From Siphonodentalium dalli (Eukaryota; Mollusca; Scaphopoda; Gadilida; Siphonodentaliidae), in contig CP136061.1 of the NCBI GenBank assembly GCA_032622095.1, positions 56,915,301-56,979,300 of the forward strand: 64,000 nt of DNA, given 5' to 3'. The notes under the pieces were generated by a model. It ran no database searches. It was not told the DNA's origin and saw nothing but the letters and a program-made list of their open reading frames with translations. The position numbers and the translations under genes were made by a program. Shown in pieces: positions 25,187 to 37,080 of the stretch; the first letter of the stretch is position 1, and the number at the start of each line of letters is the position of its first letter.

Positions 25187-25732
25187 GTAGGAACTGCTCC
25201 GCGAGGCTGATACCTCTTCCGATCTTCGGTCCAGTTCTTATCCGATCTGGTCAAGGTCACTGTGGATTTTCCCATGGTAAATAAGGCAAGTTTTACGCAA
25301 CAGATATATATATGCAGTTCATTTGTTGTATATACCTTGCCAGCTGCCTCAACTATCAAGACATACTAGTTGGAAATTGTTAAGTTAATGTGGAATAGTA
25401 GAATTATCCATTTTAAGAAATGTTCCAGTTCACTAGTGATGGGTCCCAGTTCACAATTGATAAGATCCGTTCACTACCCGAACATCTATGCAACAGATTT
25501 TTGGTAAAATAAGTGTGCACACCTGTTTGAAATAAAACATCACACTAGACCCACTTTTGTTTGTTTGAATTTAATCGCTAATGTTTATTGCGATACGGTA
25601 GTTTGGTACATGGTGTAAAACACGTCTGTTTTGGACCAAGTACAAAAAACTCGCAAGTGAACTGGACACGGATCGATAGTGAACTGGACCGAAAATCACA
25701 AGAGGATCTTTTCTCATGGAGCAGTTCCTACC
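25187..25732. mobile_element. Fold-back element, ~52-bp inverted ends
   Basis: GTAGGAACTGCTCCGCGAGG... (25187-25238) is mirrored at 25681-25732 (ending TGGAGCAGTTCCTAC), through a shared TTCGGTCCAGTTC. The arms are diverged at several positions. The GTTCACTA/CAGTTCAC motif repeats inside. No target duplication is clear to me and no transposase is present. Confidence 0.6.
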
Positions 25733-26422
25733 ACATGATGATGGTTGCGTATGTCTTATGTATGAACAAGGGCTAAATGATTCAGTAATAAATTTGGAAC
25801 GCACATGACATATAATCGTACATTTGGTGCAGCATGAACATTAGCACATTGGCACATACATTTATTCTTCAACTTTGAGGGCACATTTTTTCTGATGTCA
25901 AAATTTGTGTTGGGCGGACGATGATGTGAGTTTTAGTGATTGTATGGCCTATACCCACGACTGTGATACTGATATGTCCACCATTTATATACCAATAGCC
26001 AGGGTTTTTTTTTTAAACATATTTTATTTGTAGTATAATACAAAATAGATTGGGGCACAAGTTACACAACTTAATGAGCCCCATCTCCGGTATACATTGA
26101 TACAAACAATTTGTTTAAGAAAGTGGCACAATAAGTAACTTATTTACAGCTGAATGTGGTGAATGGGAAAGATGATGATGGAAGATTGTAACAAATTATT
26201 GAGGAAGGGTGAGAGTGAGAATGATTGGTGGGGGTGCCAACGCCGAGTGTGCATGCTATTCTGAGGCGAAAACTAAGTAGCATGACTCATGTGACCATTT
26301 CGCCTACACGTACGCGGTCAAACAGTTTAGAAATATTTGGCCCAAAATCCAGAATACGAAACTAGTAGCAAAGAGGAATAATATAATATTCTAATAACAG
26401 AATGAGCTTCCAAAGTCATACA
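25733..26422. other. Gene-free stretch
   Basis: I see nothing beyond a T-run at about 26006-26014 and unrecognised short frames. Confidence 0.35.
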
Positions 26423-26431
26423 GGCAGTATG

Positions 26432-26733
26432 GCTGAAGGGGTCACTCTCACAAAAAAAGTGCTAAAGAGTACACAGGTTTTGAAAATGTGCTGATGGGTA
26501 CACAGGGTTTGTCATCGGGAATAATGTAGTTACTTTAACTGTGTATGAAAGTCTGGCGCACACCAGTTGTTCGTTTTCAGTTCATTTTAGTTTTCCCTGG
26601 AATATATACAATTATTCTCTAAAGGAAATCATGGCAGACATGAAAACTAAAAGTCATTTAGAATGGGATTTCAAAACCTGTGTACCCTTCAGCAAATTTT
26701 CAACACTTTTTTGGTGAGAGTGATCCCTTCAGC
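26432..26733. mobile_element. 302-bp TIR element with perfect 9-bp target duplication
   Basis: The ends are GCTGAAGGGGTCACTCTCAC (26432) and the inverse ending GAGAGTGATCCCTTCAGC (26733). The TIR continues about 30 bp, to AAAAAAGTG, and further diverged similarity (GTACACAGG.TTTGAAAA) extends inwards. Perfect 9-bp direct repeats GGCAGTATG flank it at 26423-26431 and 26734-26742. A 9-bp duplication is characteristic of Mutator-like transposases among cut-and-paste families. With no coding capacity this would be a MULE-type MITE. The near-identical ends and perfect duplication suggest a fairly recent insertion. Confidence 0.85.
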
Positions 26734-26849
26734 GGCAGTATGACAACGGGAGACGCCGAAACAAACCGGCATACCTTGTTATATTTGTTGAGAGTATTTC
26801 GGTGATGAATATAATTTTTTATTATTTGCAGTGAACACTATTAGTAGTA

Positions 26850-26935
26850 TGGGTATACAAGGAGTGCCCTTGTGGTCATGGCAGGATGTATATGTATATA
26901 TGTCGCGGCTGTATTGTCATTGGTGTGTGTATAGT
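26850..26935 (-). repeat. Short patch of dispersed ATGACCATA minisatellite
   Basis: The sequence carries the GTATACAAGGAGTG / GTGGTCATGG / TGTATTGTCATTGGTGTG pattern seen at 30060-30335 and, in inverse, at 54780-55990. It contains about two degenerate units. Confidence 0.5.
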
Positions 26936-28380
26936 TATATTCAATTCAATAGTTTATAACTCCGTCCATTACTTATGGAACTGGAGGATACGACATATAT
27001 AATGAATTACAAAATAAACAACAGCAACATGTAAATATTATATATCCTTAGTTGCCCAAACAAACAAAAAGGTGAATATGGATTTGAAGTGGTATTAATA
27101 GATCAACTAATTATAACAGTGCATTCATTATAGTGGAACATCTTACAATCATAACAAGAGCAACGGTATACAGTGTCAGTTATAATCTAAAAACGAAAAT
27201 TGATAACAAATAATTGAGCCCAGAATTCAGTCAGGGGCTTTATAGATCTGGTCAAAGAGCCCACCATATGGATTAATATGTCTATTGTGCTTTTGGACTC
27301 ACATACCAAATTTAACTGGATCCGGTATAACTGGGTCGTCATTACTACCCTGAAACTGGACAATAACACACGGGCATACGGACAAGCGAAAGGACGGACA
27401 TGCCAAAATATAATACATCATATATATTAAACGGGCGTATAGAAAATAACAAGGAACATCTGTGTATTTATATTCACCAAGTACTCTCTTGGCGATTCAA
27501 TGATGATCACTTGACCTATTTTACACACTGATATATAAGGTCATCAGAACCAGTATTCCTTTTAACCAAGACAGTTATCGGACAAGGGCCCCAGCTTACA
27601 TGATTAGGACTACATTTAAACGATGGTGTCAGCAAATCAGTATACGCCATATTTCACCGCAGGTGTAAACAGCGACCTCAAAATAGAAAACAAAACAAAA
27701 TATTCGGCGGGGAAAAATAGTAACTGAGCGACCAGCATTTCCCTAACAGGTTACGCATGTTGAGTTAAAGGAATTTACGCTATGTTTACAAATGGAATTA
27801 TTATTTCCTTCAAACATGGCTATGACGTCACTCCTTTGTTAATCGAGTCCAGTTTATAGAATCTGATTCCGTTCCCGGGTGGTATGTCGTAGCACAACTC
27901 ACGATAAAACGTAAACTATATATAGTAATTTGCTTGTAAATGTAGTCCTTCGAGCTTCAGTATTACCCGCGATCTCAAACTACAAGATCGCCAAATCTAC
28001 GACTTTGCACCAGCTCGCACCAATGTGCCATTCCATCTATAATTCTCCGCAAAATCCGAAATAAGCCGCATAAATAATTTAATGCAAATGCCGAAATAAA
28101 AGGGCAAAACTCCCTGTTATATTCGTAAATATATCACCGAATGAACTCAGTGTCGGTCCGTCGAGTTCATTCAACGGTAGGAAACGCAATTGTGTGCTGC
28201 TTGTCCGTTAAGTAGACAATGGGTTAAGATGTCACATCATCCGTGCAGCCAATGAGCGAGTGAATAGAGCCGAACACATGGTACAACTCAGGTGTCTTGG
28301 CCCAATTCGGGATAATCCATTATGCTAAGAGGTGACGCATCAATCAAATGGACTCGGCCATATGCATGGTTTAAGTCAGA
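26936..28380. other. 1.4-kb stretch with no recognised gene
   Basis: No motif or clear repeat was found. The short frames present have no recognisable product. Confidence 0.4.
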
Positions 28381-28481
28381 TAATAGCTGAAAACTGTACA
28401 TTATTTCAGAGAATGGAACGATCTCGACCTGCGGTATCGATCGATCCATTCCCTGAAATAATGTACAGTTTTCAGCCATTA
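28381..28481. repeat. Near-perfect hairpin, 42-bp arms
   Basis: TAATAGCTGAAAACTGTACA... at 28381-28422 pairs with 28440-28481 (ending GTACAGTTTTCAGCCATTA). Only a few mismatches occur, and the loop is about 17 bp. The open frame that crosses it on the plus strand has no recognisable domain. Confidence 0.85.
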
Positions 28482-28696
28482 TCCTATGGAGCTCTCTGGG
28501 GGAAAATATTAGCCAATCAGGACCAAAACAGTCTCAAGCAAGTTACGCATGCATGCTTGTGGTCTTACGTTATATTTACAAACATCAATCTACAAGTGTT
28601 AAAGTCGAATCGGGGCTTTTGTGAGTACCAGGGGAATCTATCTGATAACTGTCTCGGCGGTCAGGTTTTAAGCAAATTTATGCATCGATTCGTGTT

Positions 28697-29813
28697 TTAA
28701 TTATCCACAGAATTTAGTTTTCGTCTATCTGAAGGCGGCTCTCTCTCTTTGATCTGGGGCCTCTCGGTGTGTCGTTGGCGTTTCTTAGACCTCAATTGGC
28801 CAGGGCTTGGTTCCCCGATCTGAATATCTAGCTCACAGAATTCCTCGTCCGAAACAGGCTTCTGCTCTTCCTCTCTTCGGTCATAGAGCTTATCGTTGAT
28901 GTAAAGTTTATTTCTAAACATTCGCACTTTTTCCGGCTTCTTTTGCTGCTTTTTTGTATTTATAGAGGTTTTGTCTGTCCTCTTCTATCTCAGCAGGGAA
29001 CTGCCCTCTCACACTGAATTTTTTTCCTGCGAGCTTTCCAGTCGCCGCCATAACCGTCTGCATATCGTTGTGGTATAAAAATCTTGCCACAATCGATCTT
29101 GGTCGTGCTTTTTCTGCCTGCCTCTTACCGCCCCTGAACTCTGAAGCTCTCCCCATCCTGTGAACATTTTGGAAGACGATCCTGTCCTTGATATCAAGTT
29201 CTTTGTCTAATAATTGATGTAGAACTTTCCCTGTTTCCTCATGGTTATTACCAGCTTGGGTATTTACCTCGTCTATTGCTGAGAATATTAAATTATATTG
29301 CATACTTCGACACTGAATATCGGTTACCCGCTCGTTGGTTTTTTGCTGCTCCTCATATAATATGTTGAACTATGTTTTGAGTTCTGCTTTAGTTTCCTCG
29401 AAACTCTCCAACATTTTGTTGATTTCCTTTTTTTCATTGCTTAAATTGAGTACTTCATGTTCAACGTTTTTACTTTTATTTCCAAATCAGTGCATCTTGT
29501 AGCGACGACACCTACTGCCCCCTCTATTTCAGACACTTTAATTTCCATATCAGACAGCTTGTCCTCGATACCGTCAAGCTTGGATACCTTTTTATCCATC
29601 TGCTGAAATTTGTCATTTATGTTCATTTTTTTTCAAGTATTTCAGAATACAATTTGTACCACTGTCCCCTTGGTTCCCATTGTTTGAATTGTCGGCTGAC
29701 TCGTCGCGTTTTCGTTGTATATAACGTCCATACTCTGGCTCAAAATATCGACCGTCTCCCCAAGAGTCATAGAACTGCAGTCCGCCACGAAAAGGGTTAA
29801 ATGTTATGATCAA
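28697..29813 (-). pseudogene. L1-type ORF1 protein relic
   Basis: The minus strand shows a fairly well preserved retrotransposon ORF1. An N-terminal part is rich in polar and aromatic residues (about 29813-29640). A coiled-coil stretch follows (KVSKLDGIEDKLSDMEIKVS, 29626-29441). Next comes the RRM-like RNA-binding domain (ERVTDIQCRSMQYNLIFSAI at about 29330-29280, then ARFLYHNDMQTVM) and the basic C-terminal domain (FPAEIEEDRQNLYKYKKAAK, about 28950). The tail to 28697 is charged. It is broken by an in-frame TAG at about 29370 and frame changes near 29620 and 28920. In such elements ORF1p coats the RNA; ORF2 would lie to the left (lower coordinates), but none is seen there. It is therefore an isolated ORF1, in opposite orientation to the LINE relic at 30.4 kb. 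Confidence 0.8.
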
Positions 29814-30059
29814 ACAGCTCAGTCTTCACTGAGTGCTCATGAGTACATGAATAGCAATTATAAGCAGCGAACAATGCCTGTGTGAACCGGCTGTAACGTG
29901 ATCGGTCAACTGTGACTATCGACAAACTAAATGGCGAACCTTTCGGAATTTCCTTTAAAAAATCAGTCCTATATCAACAATATTCTCAAAATTTTACCGT
30001 TTAATTGTTTCCATCTCAATCTTTCAATGAAGCACAGCAATAAATACAATCCATACCCA

Positions 30060-30335
30060 TATAGAAAATATAGGGAATGGTTGCATGATCATGGATATGT
30101 ATGTGTATACAGCGAGTTGCTGTTTTGTCATGGATGAGGTGTAAATGCAAGTCTGGTATATCTGGAATGGCTGAATGGCCATTGGTGAAGTGTACATGTA
30201 TACATGGAGTGAATGTATGGTTATGGTGAGTGTATATTGAGTGGCTATATGACCATGGGTGAGGCTAGTAGGTATACGAGGAGTGATAATATGGTCACGG
30301 GTAGGTTGCAGGGAAATGCCTGGTGTGCATGCATG
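30060..30335 (-). repeat. Degenerate ATGACCATA minisatellite
   Basis: Irregular units of about 40-55 bp are built on ATGGTCATGGATGAGGTGTA / GGTATACATGGAGTG. This is the reverse complement of the array at 54780-55990 (TCACCCATGACCATACAGCC). Frames through it are by-products. Confidence 0.75.
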
Positions 30336-30389
30336 CATGGCAACTCATGACCGCATGAATGGTCAAGCGTTGGTGTGTGGGTATACACA

Positions 30390-32565
30390 TGCAGTTTATG
30401 TTAATCCAGACATATCAGTCAAAAACAACAACAATATCTTCGACGTCATATCCCTATCTGAAATATTCCGGATCAAGGAAACATATGTGTTACCCGCGTA
30501 TCAACCTTTCGAATACGCAACGTGTCCAGATAACGACGGTGGTAGAAGTGGGGTTGGATTATTTATAAAAAAATGGCATAACATTTAGAAATAGACCTTA
30601 CTTATCTGTATTTATACCACACGTCGCAGAAATGCTATTTGTTGAAATTAATCCTAACAACAACAACAAAACTCATACGTGGTGGGAGTAAAATACAGAC
30701 CTAACATAGCTCCAAAAGCAGACATCGATGAATTCATGTCTCACACAGATGACATAATGGTAAAACTCCATGAATCGCACACTGAAGCATATTTGATAGG
30801 GGAACCATGGACTTCAATATTGACTTACTAAACTCTGATAATCATACGAAAACCGGTGATTTTATAGAAAACATATTTGAGCGTGGTTACCTCCGTGTGA
30901 TTTCAAAACCTACTCGGGTCATGGACTGCTCAGCAACATTGATTGACCATCTCCATACGAACTCAAAGTGGAAATATGACTGCGGAATTATATTATCAGA
31001 TGCTCTGATAATTGAAAATGAATTACACCAAAATGCTACTAACTCAGCACAACAATCCCTAGAACCCATTCAAATAATTAATGAAAAAATCTAAATTCAT
31101 TTAAAGAAATCCTGGGCTGTCTATCGACTCAGTTTTCGGCTGCAATTCAGCAGAACAAGCTTACGAGAAATGTATAGGACAATATATCGCAGCATATGAG
31201 CAAGCCTTCCCTCTCAGATACACCGAACAAAGGAAAAAATATACCAAAAGGGAACCATGGATTACAAACGGTTTATTGCAATCATCATTGAATAAAAGCA
31301 AGTTGTTCATTAAAAAAATAGCACATCTATCGACAATCAATAAAGATAGATATAAAGCATATTGTAAAATATTGAACCAACTGAAAAGGAAGAGCAAAAA
31401 CCAGTAATATATCTCAATTCTCGAAGAAAACAAAAATAACATGAGACGAACATGGACCATATTAATAGATGCTCTTAAATTATCAACTTGTTCACATAGT
31501 CTTCCAAAAATTTTATAATTTCGAAACAGAACAATTTCACATCAGGCAACTATTGCACAATCATTTAACGAATATTTCGCAACAATATGTAAGAATAAAG
31601 CTGATAAAGTAGCGAAAATTCAGGATATACAACCCCTTGATTATATGTCAGAAAAGAACCAAAAGAACTTCCTTTCAGAAACAGCAGTATCGGAGATTGT
31701 GGAACATGCACCAAAATGTCCAATACAAGCTGTGTTGACTGTTCTAATATATCAATGAAGCTAATGAGAAGTACTTTAAATGAAACAGCAAACGCGCTTT
31801 CATACATAATAAATTTACCTTTCAAACAAGGAGTCGTCCCTAAAAAAAAATAAATCTCCAGAGTAGTACAAATATACAAAAATGGTGCCCGTGAAAATAT
31901 TGAAAATTACAGACCAATGAGTATTCTTCCGGCTTTCTCTAAAATTATGGAAAAACTTATGCATAAACGTTTAAACACTTTCTTGACAAATTTTGATATC
32001 CTCCACGAAAACCTATTTGGATTTAGAGAAAACCACTCAACAACCCACCCGTTACTTCATTTATTACACCATATTGTTGAGAATAACGACAAAAAGACAA
32101 AAGACTCTGCATTAGCAATCTTTATTGACCTTTCAAAAGCATTTGACACAATCAGTCATGAAATACTACTCCAAAACTTTGACCATTATGGTATTAGGGG
32201 CATAACCAAGAAATGGTTCATGAGTTACTTAGAGGGAAGACAGCAATATGTTGAAATCGAATATGAAAAATCAAATATGCTCAATATTAGCTGTGGGGTG
32301 CCTCAAGAATAGATTTTAGGACGGATACTTTTTATAATATACGTCAATGATATGCCCAAATAGCACGTGTTTGAATATACTTTCAGTTGCAGACGACAAC
32401 CCTCCATATTTCTGGAACTGACCCGCCAAATTGAAAAAACATGTAAATTCAGAATTGAAAAAAGTTCACAATTGGTATGGTAGCAATAAATTGGTTATTA
32501 ATATAACAAAAAGTAAGTCCATGCTATTACACCCAACTAACTTCAAATGGAATATTCTTCAATTG
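30390..32565 (+). pseudogene. Second inactivated non-LTR retrotransposon (endonuclease + reverse transcriptase)
   Basis: Endonuclease pieces start with FDVISLSEIFRIKETYVLPA at about 30439, then DNDGGRSGVGLFIK. The GDFN motif region is broken near 30800 (MDFNIDLLNSDNH remains, with extra bases before it). A linker follows (31090-31850). The RT domain opens at 31917 with SILPAFSKIMEKLMHKRL. It continues with FGFRENHSTTH and the catalytic motif A block AIFIDLSKAFDTISHEILL (about 32120), then GVPQE and a TAG where the Ser of the PQGS box belongs (32310). A decayed SVADDN box follows (about 32384), in place of the usual FADD. The element ends or is interrupted near 32565. It is not the same copy as the 12.8-kb LINE, and its motif A region differs. 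Confidence 0.9.
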
Positions 32566-33044
32566 TAATACGACCTTGCCTAAACCTACATACAAGGCTC
32601 GTCCTGATTGGTCAGTATCATGTATTCCCATGGAGACACGACCGTCGTTTTCTGGTACAATTCTAGATAATCTGAATGGTACCACAAAACAATGTGGTAC
32701 AATCAGTGACATGATGCCAACGCCTCAAACGTTTAGAAGTCAAACTACACGGGCATTGTTAATGTCATCATATAGGCTGAAGAAAGAGACATATAGAGAC
32801 AACCTACTGTACTGAATTTTATTTAAGACAGAACAAAACAAAGTCTTAACTTAAATTTTGTTGCCAAAAAGGCAATGAAATCTGGTCGCCGTTCAATAGT
32901 GACGTCATGTTTGACGTTACAATTCTGAGATAAGAAACTTTTTGGTGGAAAATCATACCACGCAGAGCTAGAAACTGGGCTATTATATAGCATGTTGAAA
33001 GTATGTCACTACAATTTCCACCAAAACATACAGTCGAATTACAA
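32566..33044. other. Unassigned stretch between LINE pieces
   Basis: No gene or repeat recognised. It may be sequence inserted between the RT relic ending near 32565 and the LINE C-terminal piece at 33205, but I cannot prove that those two are one element. Confidence 0.35.
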
Positions 33045-33189
33045 AATAAATAAATACGCTGCGCATCGGCGTGTATAGTGGAATTTGACCACAGAAACTG
33101 ATTGTAGGACTCCGCTTCGCGTCGTCTTACAATAATTTTCTTTGTGGTCAAATTCTACTATACACGCCGATGCGCAGTGTATTTATTTC
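33045..33189. repeat. 145-bp near-perfect palindrome
   Basis: AAATAAATACGCTGCGCATC... (from about 33045) mirrors ...GATGCGCAGTGTATTTATTT (to 33188). The pairing continues inward through GGCGTGTATAGTGGAATTTG, TTGTAGGACTCCGC and its partner, leaving a loop of only a few bases near 33117. The outer arms are almost unmutated. Confidence 0.88.
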
Positions 33190-33204
33190 TTAATTAAACT
33201 TTTT

Positions 33205-33630
33205 GCTTTTTGGAGATCCTGCATGCTCTACCTGATTGTGACAACGTGAACATTTTCTTAGCTGTACAGTCATTCATACGCGAGACAAATCAGGATTCGT
33301 TAGACTTATATACTCTTGAAAATTATGATACGTATATAAGCCAGCAAACGAAACAAACAAACTCGACTTTGAACAAATACATATACAAACTTATGACTAA
33401 CTCGGGGGAGGGGGTGACCGGTGATCTGAATATATGTTCAACTTGTTTTTGGTAGTCATGTTGCTTTGCCATTACTATTTATTTATTTTTCACTGTAATA
33501 ACATATGGTAGAGGGGGTACCCATAATTGAGTCAGCACTTGTCCTCCAATCCCAGTGTCTATATAAACAAATGTATGTGTTATATATCATGTGTTATATA
33601 AATTAGACAACTACATATGCTTAAACTAAC
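33205..33630 (+). pseudogene. LINE 3' end: C-terminal RT relic plus 3' tail
   Basis: The frame from 33205 reads EILHALPDCDNVNIFLAVQS followed by FIRETNQ. It resembles the C-terminal tail of LINE reverse-transcriptase polyproteins (…VQ.FI..T…). The sequence then passes into a non-coding tail (33455-33630) that matches 21165-21340. This looks like a heavily 5'-truncated insertion or the separated 3' part of the element at 30.4 kb. Confidence 0.6.
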
Positions 33631-34164
33631 ATAAAAGAGCGTTTCGTGTTAGTCTATTCCTGATATGGTAGAAATAAAGAGCGCTTATTTTACTTCTGTA
33701 CGAAAAATTGAAAATGGCTGTGGCTATGAGAACATATATCAACCTATCAAATACCTTCTTCCAGATTATGTAGACAAAATTTGGAAGCTCGAATGAGCTC
33801 TGTCGGTTTAACTTTTCGGCCGAAATATACACATAAATAGGTCCATATGTTTTCTGACAAAAACTATTATGGGAAGAAATACATAAATAGTTTTGTATTT
33901 ATGGGTTAGAAGTGTCATCTGGCGATGCCCAATTCATTATGGCTAATGTGACTCGCGTTTAAAACAGGCACCAACACACGGGTGGGTCAAAGCTCAGTCG
34001 GTTCACGCATTTCAACCAATATACATGTTACGTCATTATTTTCGGTTTGTATATAAACGCTGTCGATATACTTTCCCCTTCCAGAATTCCAACCTGTATT
34101 CATTAAACAGATTGTGCCGAGAAATGGCTACAAAACTATAATAATGTCCATTTGACCGTCATCT
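33631..34164. other. Gene-free stretch
   Basis: No motif or repeat recognised. The minus-strand frame 33626-33832 has no known domain. Confidence 0.4.
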
Positions 34165-34350
34165 ATGATGTCCATACTGGCGACATGTTACCAGAATGCC
34201 CATGCATACTGGGGACATTTTACGAGAATGTCCACATACTGTGAACATTTTACCATCAGATTGTCCATACTGTGAACATTTTACCATCAGATTGTCCATA
34301 CTGGGAACATTTTACCATCAGAATGTCCATACTGGGAGTATTTTACCCAC
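34165..34350 (+). repeat. ~30-bp minisatellite, six to seven copies
   Basis: The unit is TGTCCATACTGGGAACATTT + TACCATCAGA. It degrades to the left (ATGTCCATACTGGCGACATG; GCATACTGGGGACATTTTAC) and is most regular at 34230-34330. Confidence 0.88.
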
Positions 34351-34652
34351 CCCTTAATTGGTTGATTTCCCTGCTTTAAACGGGACTCACATTCCTCCCT
34401 GGTGCATCGCCAGATGATCCCTCTAAAAGATACGTGTAAAACTATATTGATACGTATTTCCCATGCTGATTTTAATCCGAAATGTATAGAACGCCAACAT
34501 AAAAAAGTCAAAGTGCACTGTGCTGGAGGCTGTGATGTCGCGGTTCTACCCTGGAACGGCTTATAAATAAATAATTTAACTATATATATGTTGTATATTG
34601 TTGTATATTACATGCGTGTATATACTATTTGTTGAACTCTAGAAGTGAAAAC

Positions 34653-34865
34653 TTAAAGGGGGACTGTACACTAAATCCAGCCATGGCTGGAGTCATGAAT
34701 TCATTTTCATTATAATTACCATGTTGTTTGTATCGTTCATAAGCACATGGGTGTATGTTGCACCAATCCATGGCTCAAATGCATTCATTTGTTGCATACA
34801 TTATGTTGAGTATAAAAGGAGATGGGTCCATAAATGACAGGATTTAGTGTACTGTACCCCTTTAA
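34653..34865. mobile_element. Family B: 213-bp MITE with TTAA at both ends
   Basis: TTAAAGGGGGACTGTACACT (34653) is mirrored by AGTGTACTGTACCCCTTTAA (to 34865), with about 26-bp inverted ends and two mismatches. The interior (GCCATGGCTGGAGTCATG, CCAATCCATGGCTCAAATGC) is shared with 39455-39750. TTAA at both ends could be a TTAA target duplication or TA plus terminal bases. There is no coding capacity. Confidence 0.85.
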
Positions 34866-35014
34866 GATTCATGTAATTTATGAGAATTTTGTACTCACAA
34901 ACCAAACAATTTAATCAATCAAATCAAGCAGTATTCACAGCCGATATTTCTTTGACCATCTGAAAATAGTGTCAATTTCCACAATATTGTTGAAAACATC
35001 TACCTCATGATCTT

Positions 35015-37080
35015 GTCTGAAGTCGGGGGGGGGGGGGAGGTCTGCAAATTTTTCCCGAACACAAGGCGGCGGTAGTGGGTGGTTCAGCAGCCCGGCTTAC
35101 ACAATTTTTCCTGGCCATGTAATTTTTTTCCTAGTCATTTTTCTTCAAAATATTGGGAAAAACAGGGGGGGGGGTATAACAAATTAGCAGGAAGGTATGC
35201 CGGTTTTTTGCATCTGGCATAAACATTTTCGAGGACCTACCACCCCCAAACCTGCAAAATATTTTTAGTCCCAATTTTTTGACACCCACCCCCCAAATTT
35301 CACTAAAATTGGTCTAAATTGCCATAAAACTCTACTGATATCACTCATATGACTGGGAATTATCTAAATTAGTTCAAATAACAGTTTAACCTGTTTCAGA
35401 AGCTGTTTCAATTGAAAAAAAAATGTTTTATAAATTGCTGATCATCTGTAAACCTAGGTCATTGTGCAGAATACACAAAATTTAATAATGTCTAACTATC
35501 TCCTGATTAGTCTGTCAACCAGCCCATTATCTAACATATTCCAAACCACTTATGTTAGTCTACTGGAGCAACTTACTTCTATTATACTAAACTAGCTGTA
35601 AAAGGCTCCCTTTTGGGAGCCTGTATTCAGTATAGGAGATACATGTGGCCCACTTTGTGGGACTTCGCACACATTTTGATCAAAGACAGAGCCTTCATTT
35701 AGCGGTGGCCCCTTTGTGCGCTTCAAGCACATTTGGTTATTGAAACATTTTGATTTATATATATTGTTTTAATATATTTTTTTTAAAGATTGAATTCCTT
35801 GCTCAATTTAACAAAACCAATTTATAATTTATTTTTTTTAATAAAAAATTTGAAAACTAATACCATTATAACATCCGCCAGGGTACCCCGAGTCACCACA
35901 CCAAATCTTCGCTGTCAAATGACATCATGATCAACTGACTTTGTGGCTATTGTACAACGGAAAATAAACTGGAATATAAACTCTTTCTGGAAAATTATAA
36001 TAATGAATGGTTTTATATAGCATTTACTATCTGCAGATGCTCTAAGCACACTATTCAACAGACCAAACCCCCATAACCAACTCTCACATTTTTTAAAAAC
36101 CTTTGTATGTTCATATAGATTGGTTGAACTCCGTCCAGGGGTCTGAGATAAAAATCGGACAGATCCTACATGCTTATATATATATATATGACAAGCAGTC
36201 ATAGCACCTTACCAGACTTGGATACTTTCGGTCTTGCGAGAGATCATCTGAGTTGACAGACATGCGAATAATTCACTGATTGGCTTGATGCACTGATGAC
36301 AGCTATTTTCTACCCATTGATAGTCACATTAATGTTTGAGGCAGTTGCTCGCTCTTTTTCCATGCAGACAATGATCTGGGCATTAGTTACATCAGGACAA
36401 GTTTACTTATATATGCAAACTAAGGCCCATATGAGGTCCCAGTAACATAAATATGGTGTTTTTGCAGTTATACAATCTTATAATATGTTTTAAACTGTTA
36501 CAAATGTCATATAAGGACACAACGGGTATTTAGTAAAACAAATTGCATGAGGGTGTAAAAAACGCGTTTTTTACCCCTCGGACCACCAACCCACCCCGGC
36601 ATACCTTCCAGCAAATCTTTTACTACCCCGCCCCCCTGGGAAAAAAGTTTTTAAAAATGCTTCTATTATATAATAGGTATGCACTTAACTCTTGGTAGGT
36701 GCGGGTTTGAGTTCACCATCAGTTATATTGAGGGATGACACCAATGGGCAATAAAAGGTCAGCTTGCTAAATGTGTTCATCAAGGGTCTATCAATGCAAA
36801 TTGACATGGAAAGGCTCAGATTTAAATAGTTCTATTAAAAATCATTTGTTCAACCTGATATAAATGAAAACAAAATCCTTTAGCACACCTTACAGGTCAC
36901 ATTTCTCACCCAATCGTCACCAAACTTCACATGGATCTTCGAGGTGACCTCTGGATGGGTCCCTATCCCAGAATCGAAAAAGAAATAAAAATTAGGGGGT
37001 GGTGGGTACCCAGAGAGCTGAATTTTTATTTTTGCGCCCAGTGTTCGGAAATTATTTCCCGACCCCCCCCCCCTGCTGAG
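35015..37080. mobile_element. Possible ~2-kb element with G/C-run ends
   Basis: The left end (poly-G run at 35025-35038, then AAATTTTTCCCGAACAC) is loosely mirrored at the right (GTGTTCGGAAATTATTTCCC then a poly-C run, about 37040-37072). A second inner pair, GGAAGGTATGCCGG (about 35190) and CCGGCATACCTTCC (36597-36610), supports an inverted-end structure. No transposase frame is seen. The interior holds a perfect short hairpin GGCTCCCTTTTGGGAGCC (35607-35624) and a palindrome at about 36550-36572 (GTAAAAAACGCGTTTTTTAC). Confidence 0.4.

Noticed and set aside
35607-35624. Histone 3' stem-loop candidate GGCTCCCTTTTGGGAGCC
   Set aside because: The stem and loop do not match the histone consensus (GGCYCTTTTCAGRGCC) and there is no histone gene upstream.
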